Source: Alphaproteobacteria bacterium (GTDB lineage Bacteria > Pseudomonadota > Alphaproteobacteria > Rhizobiales > Aestuariivirgaceae). Taken from it: a DNA stretch of 64,000 nt. This document shows positions 51,945 through 59,941 of this stretch, piece after piece. Both the position numbers and the translations under genes were made by a program. The stretch's first letter is position 1, and the number at the start of each line of letters is the position of its first letter. The stretch is from assembly GCA_024640405.1 (NCBI GenBank), contig JAHEFB010000007.1, positions 1 through 64,000 on the forward strand. The letters are read 5' to 3'. The notes below the pieces were generated by a model. That model was given only the letters and a program-made list of their open reading frames with translations, made no database searches and had not been told where the DNA came from.

Positions 51945-52714
51945 AAATGCAGACCAACAGCTTCACCCAGGCCGTGCGGTCGGGTAAAAAGCAGATCGGC
52001 GTGTGGGCCAGCCTGAGCAACAATTATTCAGCCGAAGTGCTGGCAACAGCCGGATACGACTGGATGCTGCTGGACATGGAGCATTCGCCAAACGAAATCC
52101 CTCTCGTTCTGGGGCAACTGCAGGCGCTAGCGGCAAGTTCGACGACTGCCATTGTGCGGCCGGACTGGAATGACGCCGTCAAGGTCAAGCGCCTGCTGGA
52201 CATCGGCGCGCCGGGACTGTTGTTTCCAATGGTGCAGTCGGTTGAGGAGGCTGAAAGGGCAGTTGCCGCCACGCGGTATCCGCCACGCGGCATTCGCGGT
52301 GTCAGCGGCGCCACCCGCGCCAACTCGTTTGGCCGGGTGAGCGACTATTTCGACCGGGTGGAAGAAGAAACGGCCGTGCTGGTTCAACTGGAAACCAAAG
52401 AAGCCATGGCGCAGGCAGAACAGATCGCAGCGGTAGATGGAATCACGGGCGTGTTTTTCGGCCCGGCGGATATAGGCGCCGATCTGGGCCATGTCGGACA
52501 ACCGATGCACCGGGAAGTCTGGGAACATGTCATGCCGGTGGCCAAAAAGCTGATGGCGAAAGGAGTGCCGGTGGGCACACTGGTGTTTGACGCCAAGTTT
52601 GCAGCCCAGCTGCTCAATGACGGCTTCACTTTCGTGGCCTGCGGATCAGACATTTCCCTGCTCACCAAGGGCGCCGCCAGCCTGCTGGCCGGGGTTAGGG
52701 ACGGGCTTGAGTGA
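51941..52714 (+). CDS. HpcH/HpaI-family aldolase
   Basis: A 257-residue class II pyruvate aldolase. Marks are GYDWMLLDMEHSP (metal and general base region), RPDWNDAVKVKRLLDIGAPGLLFPMV, the phosphate/oxyanion Arg in PRGIRGVSGATRAN, and VFFGPADIGADLG with the metal Glu-Asp site (QLETKEAM). It should cleave a 4-hydroxy-2-oxo acid to pyruvate or glyoxylate and an aldehyde. Coupling to the FAD oxidoreductase (ATGA) suggests that the flavoenzyme makes a 2-oxo acid for it. Confidence 0.9.
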   Translation: MKMQTNSFTQAVRSGKKQIGVWASLSNNYSAEVLATAGYDWMLLDMEHSPNEIPLVLGQLQALAASSTTAIVRPDWNDAVKVKRLLDIGAPGLLFPMVQSVEEAERAVAATRYPPRGIRGVSGATRANSFGRVSDYFDRVEEETAVLVQLETKEAMAQAEQIAAVDGITGVFFGPADIGADLGHVGQPMHREVWEHVMPVAKKLMAKGVPVGTLVFDAKFAAQLLNDGFTFVACGSDISLLTKGAASLLAGVRDGLE

Positions 52715-52890
52715 GTAGCGTAAGTCAGTCGCACACTTACTGAGCCAATAAAACCACAACGGACAAATCGCCTCTGGTGTTTTGCAGCTACACGAGCTAT
52801 AAGCCGCGCCATCCCGGTTTATCCGAACGTTTTTTCAGGCGGCTGCGCGGCAACAGAGCTTTTTGCGGCCCCACATTTACGGAGTTTGTC

Positions 52891-53076
52891 ATGGCTGTTC
52901 CAAAGCGAAAAACCACGCCGTCAAAGCGCGGCATGCGCCAGTCCGGCACCAAGATGGCGAAAGCCACTTACGTGGAAAACAAGCAGACCGGTGAATTGCA
53001 CCGTCCGCACCACATTGATCTGAAGACCGGCATGTACAAGGGCCGCCAGATTCTCGAGCCCAAGGGCGAGTTTTGA
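52891..53076 (+). CDS. rpmF: 50S ribosomal protein L32
   Basis: A 61-residue L32, complete: [19 protein letters not shown] start and the basic body with [20 protein letters not shown]. The zinc-type Cys pairs are absent, as in the other alphaproteobacterial L32 proteins I recall. GGAG precedes the ATG at 52891. An intrinsic-type hairpin follows at 53128. Confidence 0.97.
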   Translation: MAVPKRKTTPSKRGMRQSGTKMAKATYVENKQTGELHRPHHIDLKTGMYKGRQILEPKGEF

Positions 53077-53127
53077 TCTGACTGGTTGTACTGCGCCGTT
53101 GGCCGGCGCGCCGGCGACATGAAATAC

Positions 53128-53161
53128 AAGGGCTGGTGATGCAATCGCATCACTGGCCCTT
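53128..53161 (+). terminator. Terminator hairpin of rpmF
   Basis: AAGGGCTGGTGATGC (53128-53142) pairs over all 15 positions, two of them G-T, with GCATCACTGGCCCTT (53147-53161) around an AATC loop. AATCGTTT follows, a poor T-run. Strong stem and position 50 bases after rpmF support a terminator. Confidence 0.7.
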
Positions 53162-53227
53162 AATCGTTTGACGGGCATGTGGTAGATTTCAACCGGGCCT
53201 AACTGATTCACGAGGGACACTTATCCG

Positions 53228-53638
53228 ATGAGATACCTGATGGCATTTCCGCTGATCGCGCTGGTGCTGATTGCCTACAATGTCATGGTGTTTACCGATC
53301 CTGGCTGGCTATGGGCGGAAGCCATGCGGGTCAATATGATGTCCGGCGCGTCACTGTCGCTGCAGTGGGCCGACATGCTGATCATGAGTGCGCTGTTCTT
53401 GTTGTTCGTCGAGGTGCTGAAGGCTGCCCGTGTCGGCAGCCTCACGATTATCGATCACATCATGTCGACCGCCGTGTTCATTGTGGCGCTGGTGGAGTTT
53501 CTGCTGGTGCAGGAGGCTGGAACGGCGCCGTTCTTCACCATTCTGGGCATTTCCCTGATCGATGTGATTGCAGGGTATTCCATCTCCATCCGCTCGGCAC
53601 GGCGGGATGTTGCCTTTACCGGCGGAGGCCCGGTATGA
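53228..53638 (+). CDS. Conserved small membrane protein
   Basis: A 136-residue protein with four hydrophobic stretches (about 4-22, 46-66, 78-96, 100-120) and a short cytoplasmic tail. The WADMLIMSALFLLFVEVLKAARVG segment (a membrane helix running into a basic turn) and DHIMSTAVFIVALVEFLL are the most distinctive parts. No function recognised. Its stop overlaps the DUF924 start (ATGA), implying joint translation. Confidence 0.75.
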   Translation: MRYLMAFPLIALVLIAYNVMVFTDPGWLWAEAMRVNMMSGASLSLQWADMLIMSALFLLFVEVLKAARVGSLTIIDHIMSTAVFIVALVEFLLVQEAGTAPFFTILGISLIDVIAGYSISIRSARRDVAFTGGGPV

Positions 53639-54171
53639 CGCCTGGTGAGGTAATTGATTTCTGGCTGGCGCAGCCGGCGGAAGCCTATTTTGTCGCCGAT
53701 GCGCATTTCGATGACCGCCTGCGCGAAAAATTTGGCGCAGCTCATGAGCAGGCCGTATCAGGCGCACTTGACAGCTGGCAGCAGACACGCGACGGGAGGC
53801 TGGCACTGGTCTTGTTGCTCGACCAGATGAGCCGCAATCTGCACCGTGGAACGCCAGGCATGTTTGCTGCTGACGACAAGGCACTGGCGATTGCGGGCAA
53901 GGCCATTGATCTGGGCGATGACACAGATTGTGATGCATCCGTGAAACGCTGGTATTACATGCCGTTTATGCATTCCGAAACGCTGGCAGATCAGGACAGA
54001 TGTGTGGAACTTTGTCAGCAGCCGGGACTTGAAGAGACGCTTCCCTACGCCATAAGCCATCGCGATATCATTGTCCGGTTTGGCCGGTTCCCGCATCGCA
54101 ACGTCTTGCTTGACCGGGAGACAAGTGCCGCCGAAAAGGCGTTTCTGGATGCGGGCGGATTTTCCGGCTGA
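53635..54171 (+). CDS. DUF924-family protein
   Basis: A 178-residue, all-helical protein of the DUF924 family (TPR-like fold). VIDFWLAQP at the N-terminus, LLLDQMSRNLHRGTPGMFAADDKAL and RYYMPFMHSE-like WYYMPFMHSETLADQ, and SHRDIIVRFGRFPHRN are the family signature. Biochemical function is not known to me. The ATG at 53635 has GGAGG 7 bases upstream and overlaps the stop of the membrane-protein gene. Confidence 0.88.
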   Translation: MTPGEVIDFWLAQPAEAYFVADAHFDDRLREKFGAAHEQAVSGALDSWQQTRDGRLALVLLLDQMSRNLHRGTPGMFAADDKALAIAGKAIDLGDDTDCDASVKRWYYMPFMHSETLADQDRCVELCQQPGLEETLPYAISHRDIIVRFGRFPHRNVLLDRETSAAEKAFLDAGGFSG

Positions 54172-54178
54172 ACCTGTT

Positions 54179-54247
54179 ATACCAACGGAAGCAATTATTG
54201 ACTCATTTGACTCCATCAAACGGGTCAATAATTGCTTCCGTTGGTAT
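54179..54247. repeat. Mosaic-family mini element, copy C (solo hairpin)
   Basis: Perfect 24-bp arms at 54179-54202 and 54224-54247 (right arm begins GTCAATAATTGCTTCC) enclose a 21-base loop. The right arm and adjoining CATCAAACGG match the right end of copy A (TCAAATGGGTCAATAATTCC), so this is an internally deleted relative. It lies between convergent genes and its last base is the final base of the minus-strand cytochrome stop codon, so it probably terminates both genes. Confidence 0.85.
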
Positions 54248-55158
54248 TATTCCAGGCTCATCAGATAGGTAGCAATTGCCAATCTGTCTTCGGCGGGTAG
54301 CTTCGACATGTTGGTCTGAACCGCTGCCATGCCACCGGATGACATCTTGTCATAACCGAGCGTTTCGCCGAACTCCAATGCAGTGGCCAGGTCCTTGGCG
54401 TCCTTGAAGCGTTTGCGGGCTTTGAGGTTTCGCAGTGAGGGGACCTTGCCGGCGCCCTCGGGATGCGGGCCGCCGGCCAGCCAGCGCGATGCATCCAGCG
54501 CCATGGCCCAGTTGCGCGGTGTGTGGCACTCGCCACAGTGGCCGGGTCCGCGTACCAGATAGGCGCCGCGGTTCCATACCTCGTCTCTGGAGGCGTCGCG
54601 GGCAAATTCCACGGGGCCGAATCCAGCCGCGATTTTCCAGATGCCGAGGCCGCGCCGCATAACGGTCTCGGCCGGAAGCCCGAGCGGCAGATCAGGCTGG
54701 CGATTGCTGGCCTGCACCGGCTTCAGCGTGTCCATATAGGCCTTGATATCCAGCACATCCGAGTTGGTCATCCGGGCATATGACGTATAGGGGAAGGCAG
54801 GCAGATAATGTGTGTTCTGCGGAGAAATGCCGCCCTTGACCGCATTGACGAACTGTATGCCGGTCCAGCCGCCGATGCCTGTAGCGTCAGGTGTGATATT
54901 CGGCGGATAGAAAACGCCGGCCGGGGTTTTCAGAGCTCGTCCGCCTGATGGCAGGGATACATCTGCTTCGGTGTCGTCCTTGGCCGGCAAATGGCACGAC
55001 AGGCAACCGGCAGCAGTGTACAGCCGCTTGCCGTTTTCAACATTGGCGGCGTGGGCACCAAGGGCCGAAGCCGGCAGCGGGTCGGGCGCAGCCACGATCC
55101 AGCCGACAGCTGCGGCGATGCCACCTGCGATAATACCTGCAGCCAATATCCGTTTCAT
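54247..55158 (-). CDS. Diheme c-type cytochrome
   Basis: A 303-residue exported or membrane-anchored cytochrome. Residues 1-25 are a signal or anchor helix. Two haem-binding motifs are present, CLSCH near residue 52 and CGECH near residue 207, each followed by Met-bearing segments that can give the sixth ligand. The form resembles the cytochrome subunits of alcohol and aldehyde dehydrogenases. It follows the cytochrome c-prime gene by 22 bases, and probably accepts electrons in the periplasm. No dehydrogenase partner lies next to it. Confidence 0.9.
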   Translation of the reverse strand: MKRILAAGIIAGGIAAAVGWIVAAPDPLPASALGAHAANVENGKRLYTAAGCLSCHLPAKDDTEADVSLPSGGRALKTPAGVFYPPNITPDATGIGGWTGIQFVNAVKGGISPQNTHYLPAFPYTSYARMTNSDVLDIKAYMDTLKPVQASNRQPDLPLGLPAETVMRRGLGIWKIAAGFGPVEFARDASRDEVWNRGAYLVRGPGHCGECHTPRNWAMALDASRWLAGGPHPEGAGKVPSLRNLKARKRFKDAKDLATALEFGETLGYDKMSSGGMAAVQTNMSKLPAEDRLAIATYLMSLE

Positions 55159-55180
55159 GCCGTCAACTGCCGGTCAGCAA

Positions 55181-55636
55181 CTACTGTTTCGGGCGGCGAT
55201 AGTCGGTATGGCAGGCCTTGCAGGCATTTCCGAGAGCGCCCAATGCCGCCCCGAAATCAGCCTCGGCAGTTACGGCAGCCATTGCCATGGCAGCTTCAAC
55301 AGCCTTGTCGGCCTTGGCATCGAAATCTGCCTTGTTCTGCCAGATTTCGGCTTTTGCCCAGGTTTCCTTGTCGCCTGTGGCACTTCCTTCCGGGAAATGA
55401 TCCTTGGCGGCCTTTACGTTGTCTGCCAGGGCGGTTGCATTGCTGTTAACGACGCCCGCATCGAACGGGGCTTCCTTTTTGGCAATGGCAGCGAGCGCGC
55501 CCATGGCCTTGCCGACGTTTTTCATGGCGGCCTGACGATCATCGATCGGCCCGGCAAAAGCAGTAGTGGACAGAGCCATAACCGCTGTAAGACCGATAAC
55601 TGCAGTCCTGGATGATGAAACGAGCCTAGAGTACAT
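55181..55636 (-). CDS. Cytochrome c-prime (class II cytochrome c)
   Basis: A 151-residue protein with a signal peptide of about 30 residues ending AFA-G and a four-helix bundle. The single haem motif CKACH lies near the C-terminus (about 139), followed by TDYRRPKQ, the arrangement of class II cytochromes c. DDRQAAMKNVGKAMGALA is the usual first helix. Cytochromes c-prime bind NO and CO and protect against nitrosative stress. AGGAG precedes the ATG at 55636. It lies between the acyl-CoA ligase and diheme cytochrome genes. Confidence 0.92.
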   Translation of the reverse strand: MYSRLVSSSRTAVIGLTAVMALSTTAFAGPIDDRQAAMKNVGKAMGALAAIAKKEAPFDAGVVNSNATALADNVKAAKDHFPEGSATGDKETWAKAEIWQNKADFDAKADKAVEAAMAMAAVTAEADFGAALGALGNACKACHTDYRRPKQ

Positions 55637-55733
55637 GAGCATTCTCCTGAATTCTTTGTCGGTTGTGCCAAAGCTGGTCGCCAAGCCTAGCGGCAACTGG
55701 CCTGTCAAGCGTGGATAATCGTTGCCGAACACG

Positions 55734-57356
55734 TCAATTTGAAGACGCTTCGCTGCGCAGAAGCCGGCGGATGACCTTGCCGGTTGTTGTGAGAGGCAGA
55801 TCGCTGCGGAATTCGATCTCGCGCGGGTATTCATGGGCAGACAGTCTATTGCGAACATGGGCCTGTATTTCAGCATGTAACGCATCACTTGCCTCAAAAC
55901 CGTCATTCAGCACCACAAAGGCTTTTACGATTTCGGTGCGCACGGGATCAGGCACGCCGATGACAGCCGCCAGTTTCACCGCCTCATGACGCGACAGGCA
56001 GTCTTCGATCTCTCCGGGGCCAATGCGGTAACCCGATGACGTGATTACGTCATCGTCCCGGCCGACAAAGTGAAAGTACCCTTCTGCATCCTTGTAGCCC
56101 TGGTCTCCGGTCAGCAGCCAGTCGCCGACATACTTGTCCTTTGTCGCCTCCGGCTTGCCCCAGTATTCCAGGAACATGACCGGATCCGGCCGCTGCACTG
56201 CAATGTTGCCCGCTTCACCGTCGGGAAGAGCATTTCCGGCATCGTCGACGATGGCCACCGTGTGACCGGGCACGGGCTTGCCGATGGCGCCGGCCTTCCA
56301 AACGCCGATTGCGTTGCAACCCTCCAGCACCAGATTGCATTCGGTCTGACCGTAAACCTCGTTGATTTTCATGCCGAGGTTTTCCATTGCCCATTCCTGC
56401 AATGCGCCACCGACGGCCTCGCCGCCGGAAAAAATGGTTCGCAGGGTAATCTTGTCCACATCGCCCGGTGTGCTTGCACGCATGAGTTTGAGGGCGGTGG
56501 GTGGAATAAAGACGTTTCGAACCTTGTGCAGCGCCATCAGATCCCAGGCATTCGCCGGATCAAACTTGGTGTACTTGTAGGCCAGTACCGGCACGCCGAA
56601 ATAAAGCGATGGCAGAAGCACGTTGAGCAGTCCGCCGGCCCAGGCCCAGTCAGACGGCGTCCAAATCAGATCACCTGGCTGGGGAAAGAATTCGTGGGCA
56701 AACTGAAAACCCGGAATATGCCCAAGCAGAACCCGATGTCCGTGCAGTGCGCCCTTTGGAGGTCCTGTTGTGCCGGAGGTGTATATCATCAAGGCGGCAT
56801 CGTCGGGAATTGTGTCTACAGTTTCAAACGTGTCGGGTAGCGACCCGCTTGCGTCGTGAATGTGCGGTGCAATATCCAGCTTGCCATCGATGCAGAACAC
56901 CACCTGCAGGGCGTCCAGGCCGGGTAGAATTTCCGCCACGTTTCCGCGCGAGGTTGCCGAGATGATCAGAGCCCTGGCGCCGGAATTCTGCAATCTGTAC
57001 TGCAACGCCTCGACGCCGAACAGCATTGCCAGCGGCACGGCGATTGCGCCGATCTTGTAGATCGCCACGTGGGCTGCGGCCGTTTCGCGGGATTGCGGCA
57101 ACAGCAGCGCCACCCTGTCACCGCGCCCAATGCCTGACATGGTCAGCAGGTTGGCAAAGCGGTTTGACATTTCTTCAAGCTGCAAAAACGACGTCCTGCG
57201 GACAGGGCCGTCTGCCATGTGCTCTATGATGGCAGTGCTATCGGGACTGTCTAGCGCCCAGCGCGTGCACACCGAGTGGGCAATGTTGTAGCGATCCGGT
57301 ATTTGCCATTTGAAGCCGCTGACAACCTGCTGGTAGGTTTTTGCCGGTTCAAGCAT
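55734..57356 (-). CDS. AMP-dependent acyl-CoA synthetase (acetyl/medium-chain type)
   Basis: A 540-residue ANL enzyme. Adenylation motif MIYTSGTTGPPKGALHGHR near residue 196, TPSDWAWAGGLLNVLLPSLYFG, NEVYGQTECNLVL, and the hinge GRDDDVITSSGYRIGPGEIE are present, with the catalytic Lys in TTTGKVIRR. The SDWAW segment places it with acetyl- and medium-chain acyl-CoA synthetases. It makes a short acyl-CoA from an acid and ATP. About 100 bases separate it from the cytochrome genes downstream. Confidence 0.9.
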   Translation of the reverse strand: MLEPAKTYQQVVSGFKWQIPDRYNIAHSVCTRWALDSPDSTAIIEHMADGPVRRTSFLQLEEMSNRFANLLTMSGIGRGDRVALLLPQSRETAAAHVAIYKIGAIAVPLAMLFGVEALQYRLQNSGARALIISATSRGNVAEILPGLDALQVVFCIDGKLDIAPHIHDASGSLPDTFETVDTIPDDAALMIYTSGTTGPPKGALHGHRVLLGHIPGFQFAHEFFPQPGDLIWTPSDWAWAGGLLNVLLPSLYFGVPVLAYKYTKFDPANAWDLMALHKVRNVFIPPTALKLMRASTPGDVDKITLRTIFSGGEAVGGALQEWAMENLGMKINEVYGQTECNLVLEGCNAIGVWKAGAIGKPVPGHTVAIVDDAGNALPDGEAGNIAVQRPDPVMFLEYWGKPEATKDKYVGDWLLTGDQGYKDAEGYFHFVGRDDDVITSSGYRIGPGEIEDCLSRHEAVKLAAVIGVPDPVRTEIVKAFVVLNDGFEASDALHAEIQAHVRNRLSAHEYPREIEFRSDLPLTTTGKVIRRLLRSEASSN

Positions 57357-57511
57357 GATTTTGTCTTCTCCGTGTCCAAATTCCGCCCGGAAGTCGCTCT
57401 AGATCAACCGCCGGTTTTTCAAAGTGATCAAAACTGCAGATGGATTTTAGGTCTTCGTTAGGATGCACGGGCTTAGACTATCCGTATTGTTTGAGCAAAA
57501 GGCTGGGACAC

Positions 57512-57673
57512 ATGTACAGCGCAAATCGCGCAAGCGAACAAGGGTTTCCTGCAGTTGACGAAGAAACTGCACCAGAACCTGCAAAACAGCATCAGGATAT
57601 TTCTCCTGAACTGAAAGAAGTGATGCATCTGTTGAAAATGATGGAAAGCGGGCAGGCTACCAAACGGTCCTGA
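57512..57673 (+). CDS. Possible small acidic protein
   Basis: A 53-residue frame starting at ATG 57512 after AAAGGCTGGGACAC. The N-terminal half is polar and disordered; the C-terminal half (SPELKEVMHLLKMMESGQATKRS) would form one amphipathic helix. No family recognised and the ribosome site is mediocre, so it may not be a gene. Confidence 0.4.
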   Translation: MYSANRASEQGFPAVDEETAPEPAKQHQDISPELKEVMHLLKMMESGQATKRS

Positions 57674-57727
57674 CACCATCGAGACACGCAGCATGAAGGG
57701 TGGGCAGTTTGGTCCACGGTGAATTTT

Positions 57728-57758
57728 TGCATTTTGCAAAGATTGAACTGCATTTTGC
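57728..57758. promoter_or_regulatory. Tandem TGCATTTTGC boxes, candidate regulator site
   Basis: TGCATTTTGC occurs at 57728-57737 and again at 57749-57758, exactly 21 bases apart, two helical turns. The first copy lies within the palindrome TTTGCATTTTGCAAA. The repeat stands in the 294-base gap before the cupin gene. TTTGCAAA-type sites are known for RamB/ScfR-like regulators of acyl-CoA metabolism, but that link is a guess. Confidence 0.4.
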
Positions 57759-57967
57759 GCAAATCCGGCACCAACGAAGCTGCAGTCACTGGCCCTTTAT
57801 GTCCTCATAAATCTCTGAAATCACTGATTTATTGTTTATTTGCGTACGCTACCCGGTGATGGTCCGGTTTTTGCTGCTGGATTTCTGAGGCCGGGGGCCC
57901 CGTGTACCTCAAAGAAGCCGGCAAAGGCTCATGCAGGACAGCCCCCCAACAACAGGGAGCTATTGTC

Positions 57968-58387
57968 ATGCCAGGTATTGTGCCTGAAATTCCAGTTATA
58001 CAGAAACCAGATGCTGTTTCCCGTCTGGTGGATCATCATCCGGATACCAGGAGTTCAAAACCCAGCCGCTACGGATGGGGCAGTATTGAAGTTCTCTCAT
58101 GCAGTGGAGGCCACCGGATAGAGCGCATTGCGGTAAAGCGCGGCAAGGAGTTGCCGGCACACTATCATCAGCACCGCTCCGAGCACTGGACGATTGTTGA
58201 GGGCGAAGCTGAAGTGCTCCTGGGCGACGATGTATTGATTGTGGCGCCGGATGACAGTCTTTATGTTCCTGCAGGAACCGTGCACGGGTTGAAGTCCGCC
58301 GGCGACAAGGCGGTGAAAATTGTGGCCGTGCACTTCGGTGATACGGTTTCCGACTCGGACGACATGTTCAACGCAAATCTGGCCTAG
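57968..58387 (+). CDS. Cupin-domain protein (mannose-6-phosphate isomerase type II-like)
   Basis: A 139-residue single cupin. Motif 1 is LPAHYHQHRSEHWTIVEGEAEV, with metal His residues and Glu, and motif 2 is DSLYVPAGTVHGLKSAG. RYGWGSIEVLS and GHRIERIAVKRG resemble the C-terminal phosphomannose-isomerase domain of ManC-type proteins, without the nucleotidyltransferase part. It could be a sugar-phosphate isomerase or a binding protein. GGGAGC lies before the ATG at 57968. It ends 2 bases from the convergent regulator gene. Confidence 0.82.
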   Translation: MPGIVPEIPVIQKPDAVSRLVDHHPDTRSSKPSRYGWGSIEVLSCSGGHRIERIAVKRGKELPAHYHQHRSEHWTIVEGEAEVLLGDDVLIVAPDDSLYVPAGTVHGLKSAGDKAVKIVAVHFGDTVSDSDDMFNANLA

Positions 58388-58389
58388 AT

Positions 58390-59766
58390 TCAGGCTGTTT
58401 TCTCAGCCCAGCTTTCGCGTTTGCGGTATATGGTAGACGGGCTGATACCCAGTGCATCCGCTGCCTTTGGAATGGAGCCTGCAAAGCTGGCAATTGCGGT
58501 TTCGATCGCGTCACGTTCTATCTGCCACAAATGGCGACCGGTTCGGGCTGTCGCTGGCGAATGGTGGGTGTCTTGCGCGGTGACCAGGTGATCCGGCAAC
58601 ATGTGGCTTTCGAGCACATCGGCGTCATGCAACACTACGGCCTGGCGTATGACATTCTGCAGTTCTCGTATGTTTCCGGGCCAGTGATAGGCCAGCAGCC
58701 TGTCCAGAGCGTCTTTGTCGAAGCGGTTGAACGCGCGAGCCTCTTCGCCGGAATAGGTGCTCAGGAACCTGGAAGCCAACTCAAGCACATCTCGACCGCG
58801 TTCGCGAAGCGGTTTCAGGTTTATCGGCAGGACGTGCAGACGGAAGTACAGATCTTCACGGAACCGGCCTTCGGCAACTTCGGTCTGCGGCGTCCGGTTG
58901 GTGGCACAGATTATGCGTATGTTTACCTTGCGAGTATGGGTTGAGCCAACAGGCTGAATGGTGCCGGTCTGCAGAAAGCGCAACAGCTTGATCTGAAGAG
59001 ACGCATCCATTTCGCAGATTTCGTCAAGAAACAATGTGCCACCGTCCGCTGCAGCAGCGGCGCCTTCACGATCAGAAATGGCACCGGTGAAGGCGCCTTT
59101 GAGATGACCGAAAATTTCAGACTCCATCAGATCATGAGGTATGGCACCGCAATTCAATGCGATGAACGGCTGGTTTGCACGGGCGGAGAAATCATGGATC
59201 GCCTGTGCGCACAGTTCCTTGCCGGTGCCGCTTTCACCGGTGATGAAGGCGGGTGCGCTCGAAGATGCGATGGCCTCAATCTGCTTGCGGGTCTCGGCCA
59301 TGGCCTTTGACGAACCGATCATTGTGCCTTGTGTATCCGGTTTCAGGCGGGATACCTCTGCAACAGATTCGCGCGGCTGTTGTTCCGGCAAACTGCAGGC
59401 ATTGGTCACAGTGGTGACCAGGCGATTGCGGGACAAGGGTTTGACCAGGTAGTCCCAGGCTCCAGCGCGAACGGCGTCAACGGCATCATTTATCGATGCG
59501 TTGGCAGCAACGGCGATTATGGAAGCAGACGGCGCTTTTGCGGACCAGGCCGAAACCAGGCTGGCGATGTCCGGACCGCCAAGGTCCAGAGACAGAATAA
59601 CAGCATCAAAGTGACTGTTTTCAATATGAGCATCCGCGATGGGCTGGCTGGCGGCCAATTCACACAAAAACCCTGCTTTTTCAAGATGGGCGCGATACAC
59701 ACTCGCAAGTGATGGCTTGTCCTCGACAATCAGGACCTGACTATGCCTGGGTACAGAAACTGACAT
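58390..59766 (-). CDS. Sigma-54-dependent NtrC-type regulator with degenerate receiver
   Basis: A 458-residue protein. Residues 8-125 are a receiver domain with the acidic pocket (VEDKPS, 14-19) and Lys in YLVKPL, but the usual phospho-acceptor position appears to be Ser59 (VILSLDLGG) and the switch Thr is Ala. Residues 147-380 are the AAA domain with GESGTGKE, GAFTGA (contacts sigma-54) and TLFLDEI; residues 415-456 are a Fis-type helix-turn-helix (GSIPKAADALGISPSTIYRKR). No sensor kinase gene adjoins it. The upstream gap of 685 bases holds a repeat element. Targets unknown. Confidence 0.9.
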   Translation of the reverse strand: MSVSVPRHSQVLIVEDKPSLASVYRAHLEKAGFLCELAASQPIADAHIENSHFDAVILSLDLGGPDIASLVSAWSAKAPSASIIAVAANASINDAVDAVRAGAWDYLVKPLSRNRLVTTVTNACSLPEQQPRESVAEVSRLKPDTQGTMIGSSKAMAETRKQIEAIASSSAPAFITGESGTGKELCAQAIHDFSARANQPFIALNCGAIPHDLMESEIFGHLKGAFTGAISDREGAAAAADGGTLFLDEICEMDASLQIKLLRFLQTGTIQPVGSTHTRKVNIRIICATNRTPQTEVAEGRFREDLYFRLHVLPINLKPLRERGRDVLELASRFLSTYSGEEARAFNRFDKDALDRLLAYHWPGNIRELQNVIRQAVVLHDADVLESHMLPDHLVTAQDTHHSPATARTGRHLWQIERDAIETAIASFAGSIPKAADALGISPSTIYRKRESWAEKTA

Positions 59767-59941
59767 TACTTACGCCTAACTAAACTCATGCGGCGCTTAC
59801 TCTCTTGTGCAAGCGGTGGCATGGCACCGTCCTCAACAGCTTTCAAAATGCCGGAATATGGTGAACAAGAAGTTTAGAAATGACATGTTGAACGCGATTG
59901 GGTGGGGTTAATGGGGTCAATTGAAGCCATACTGCCCTACC

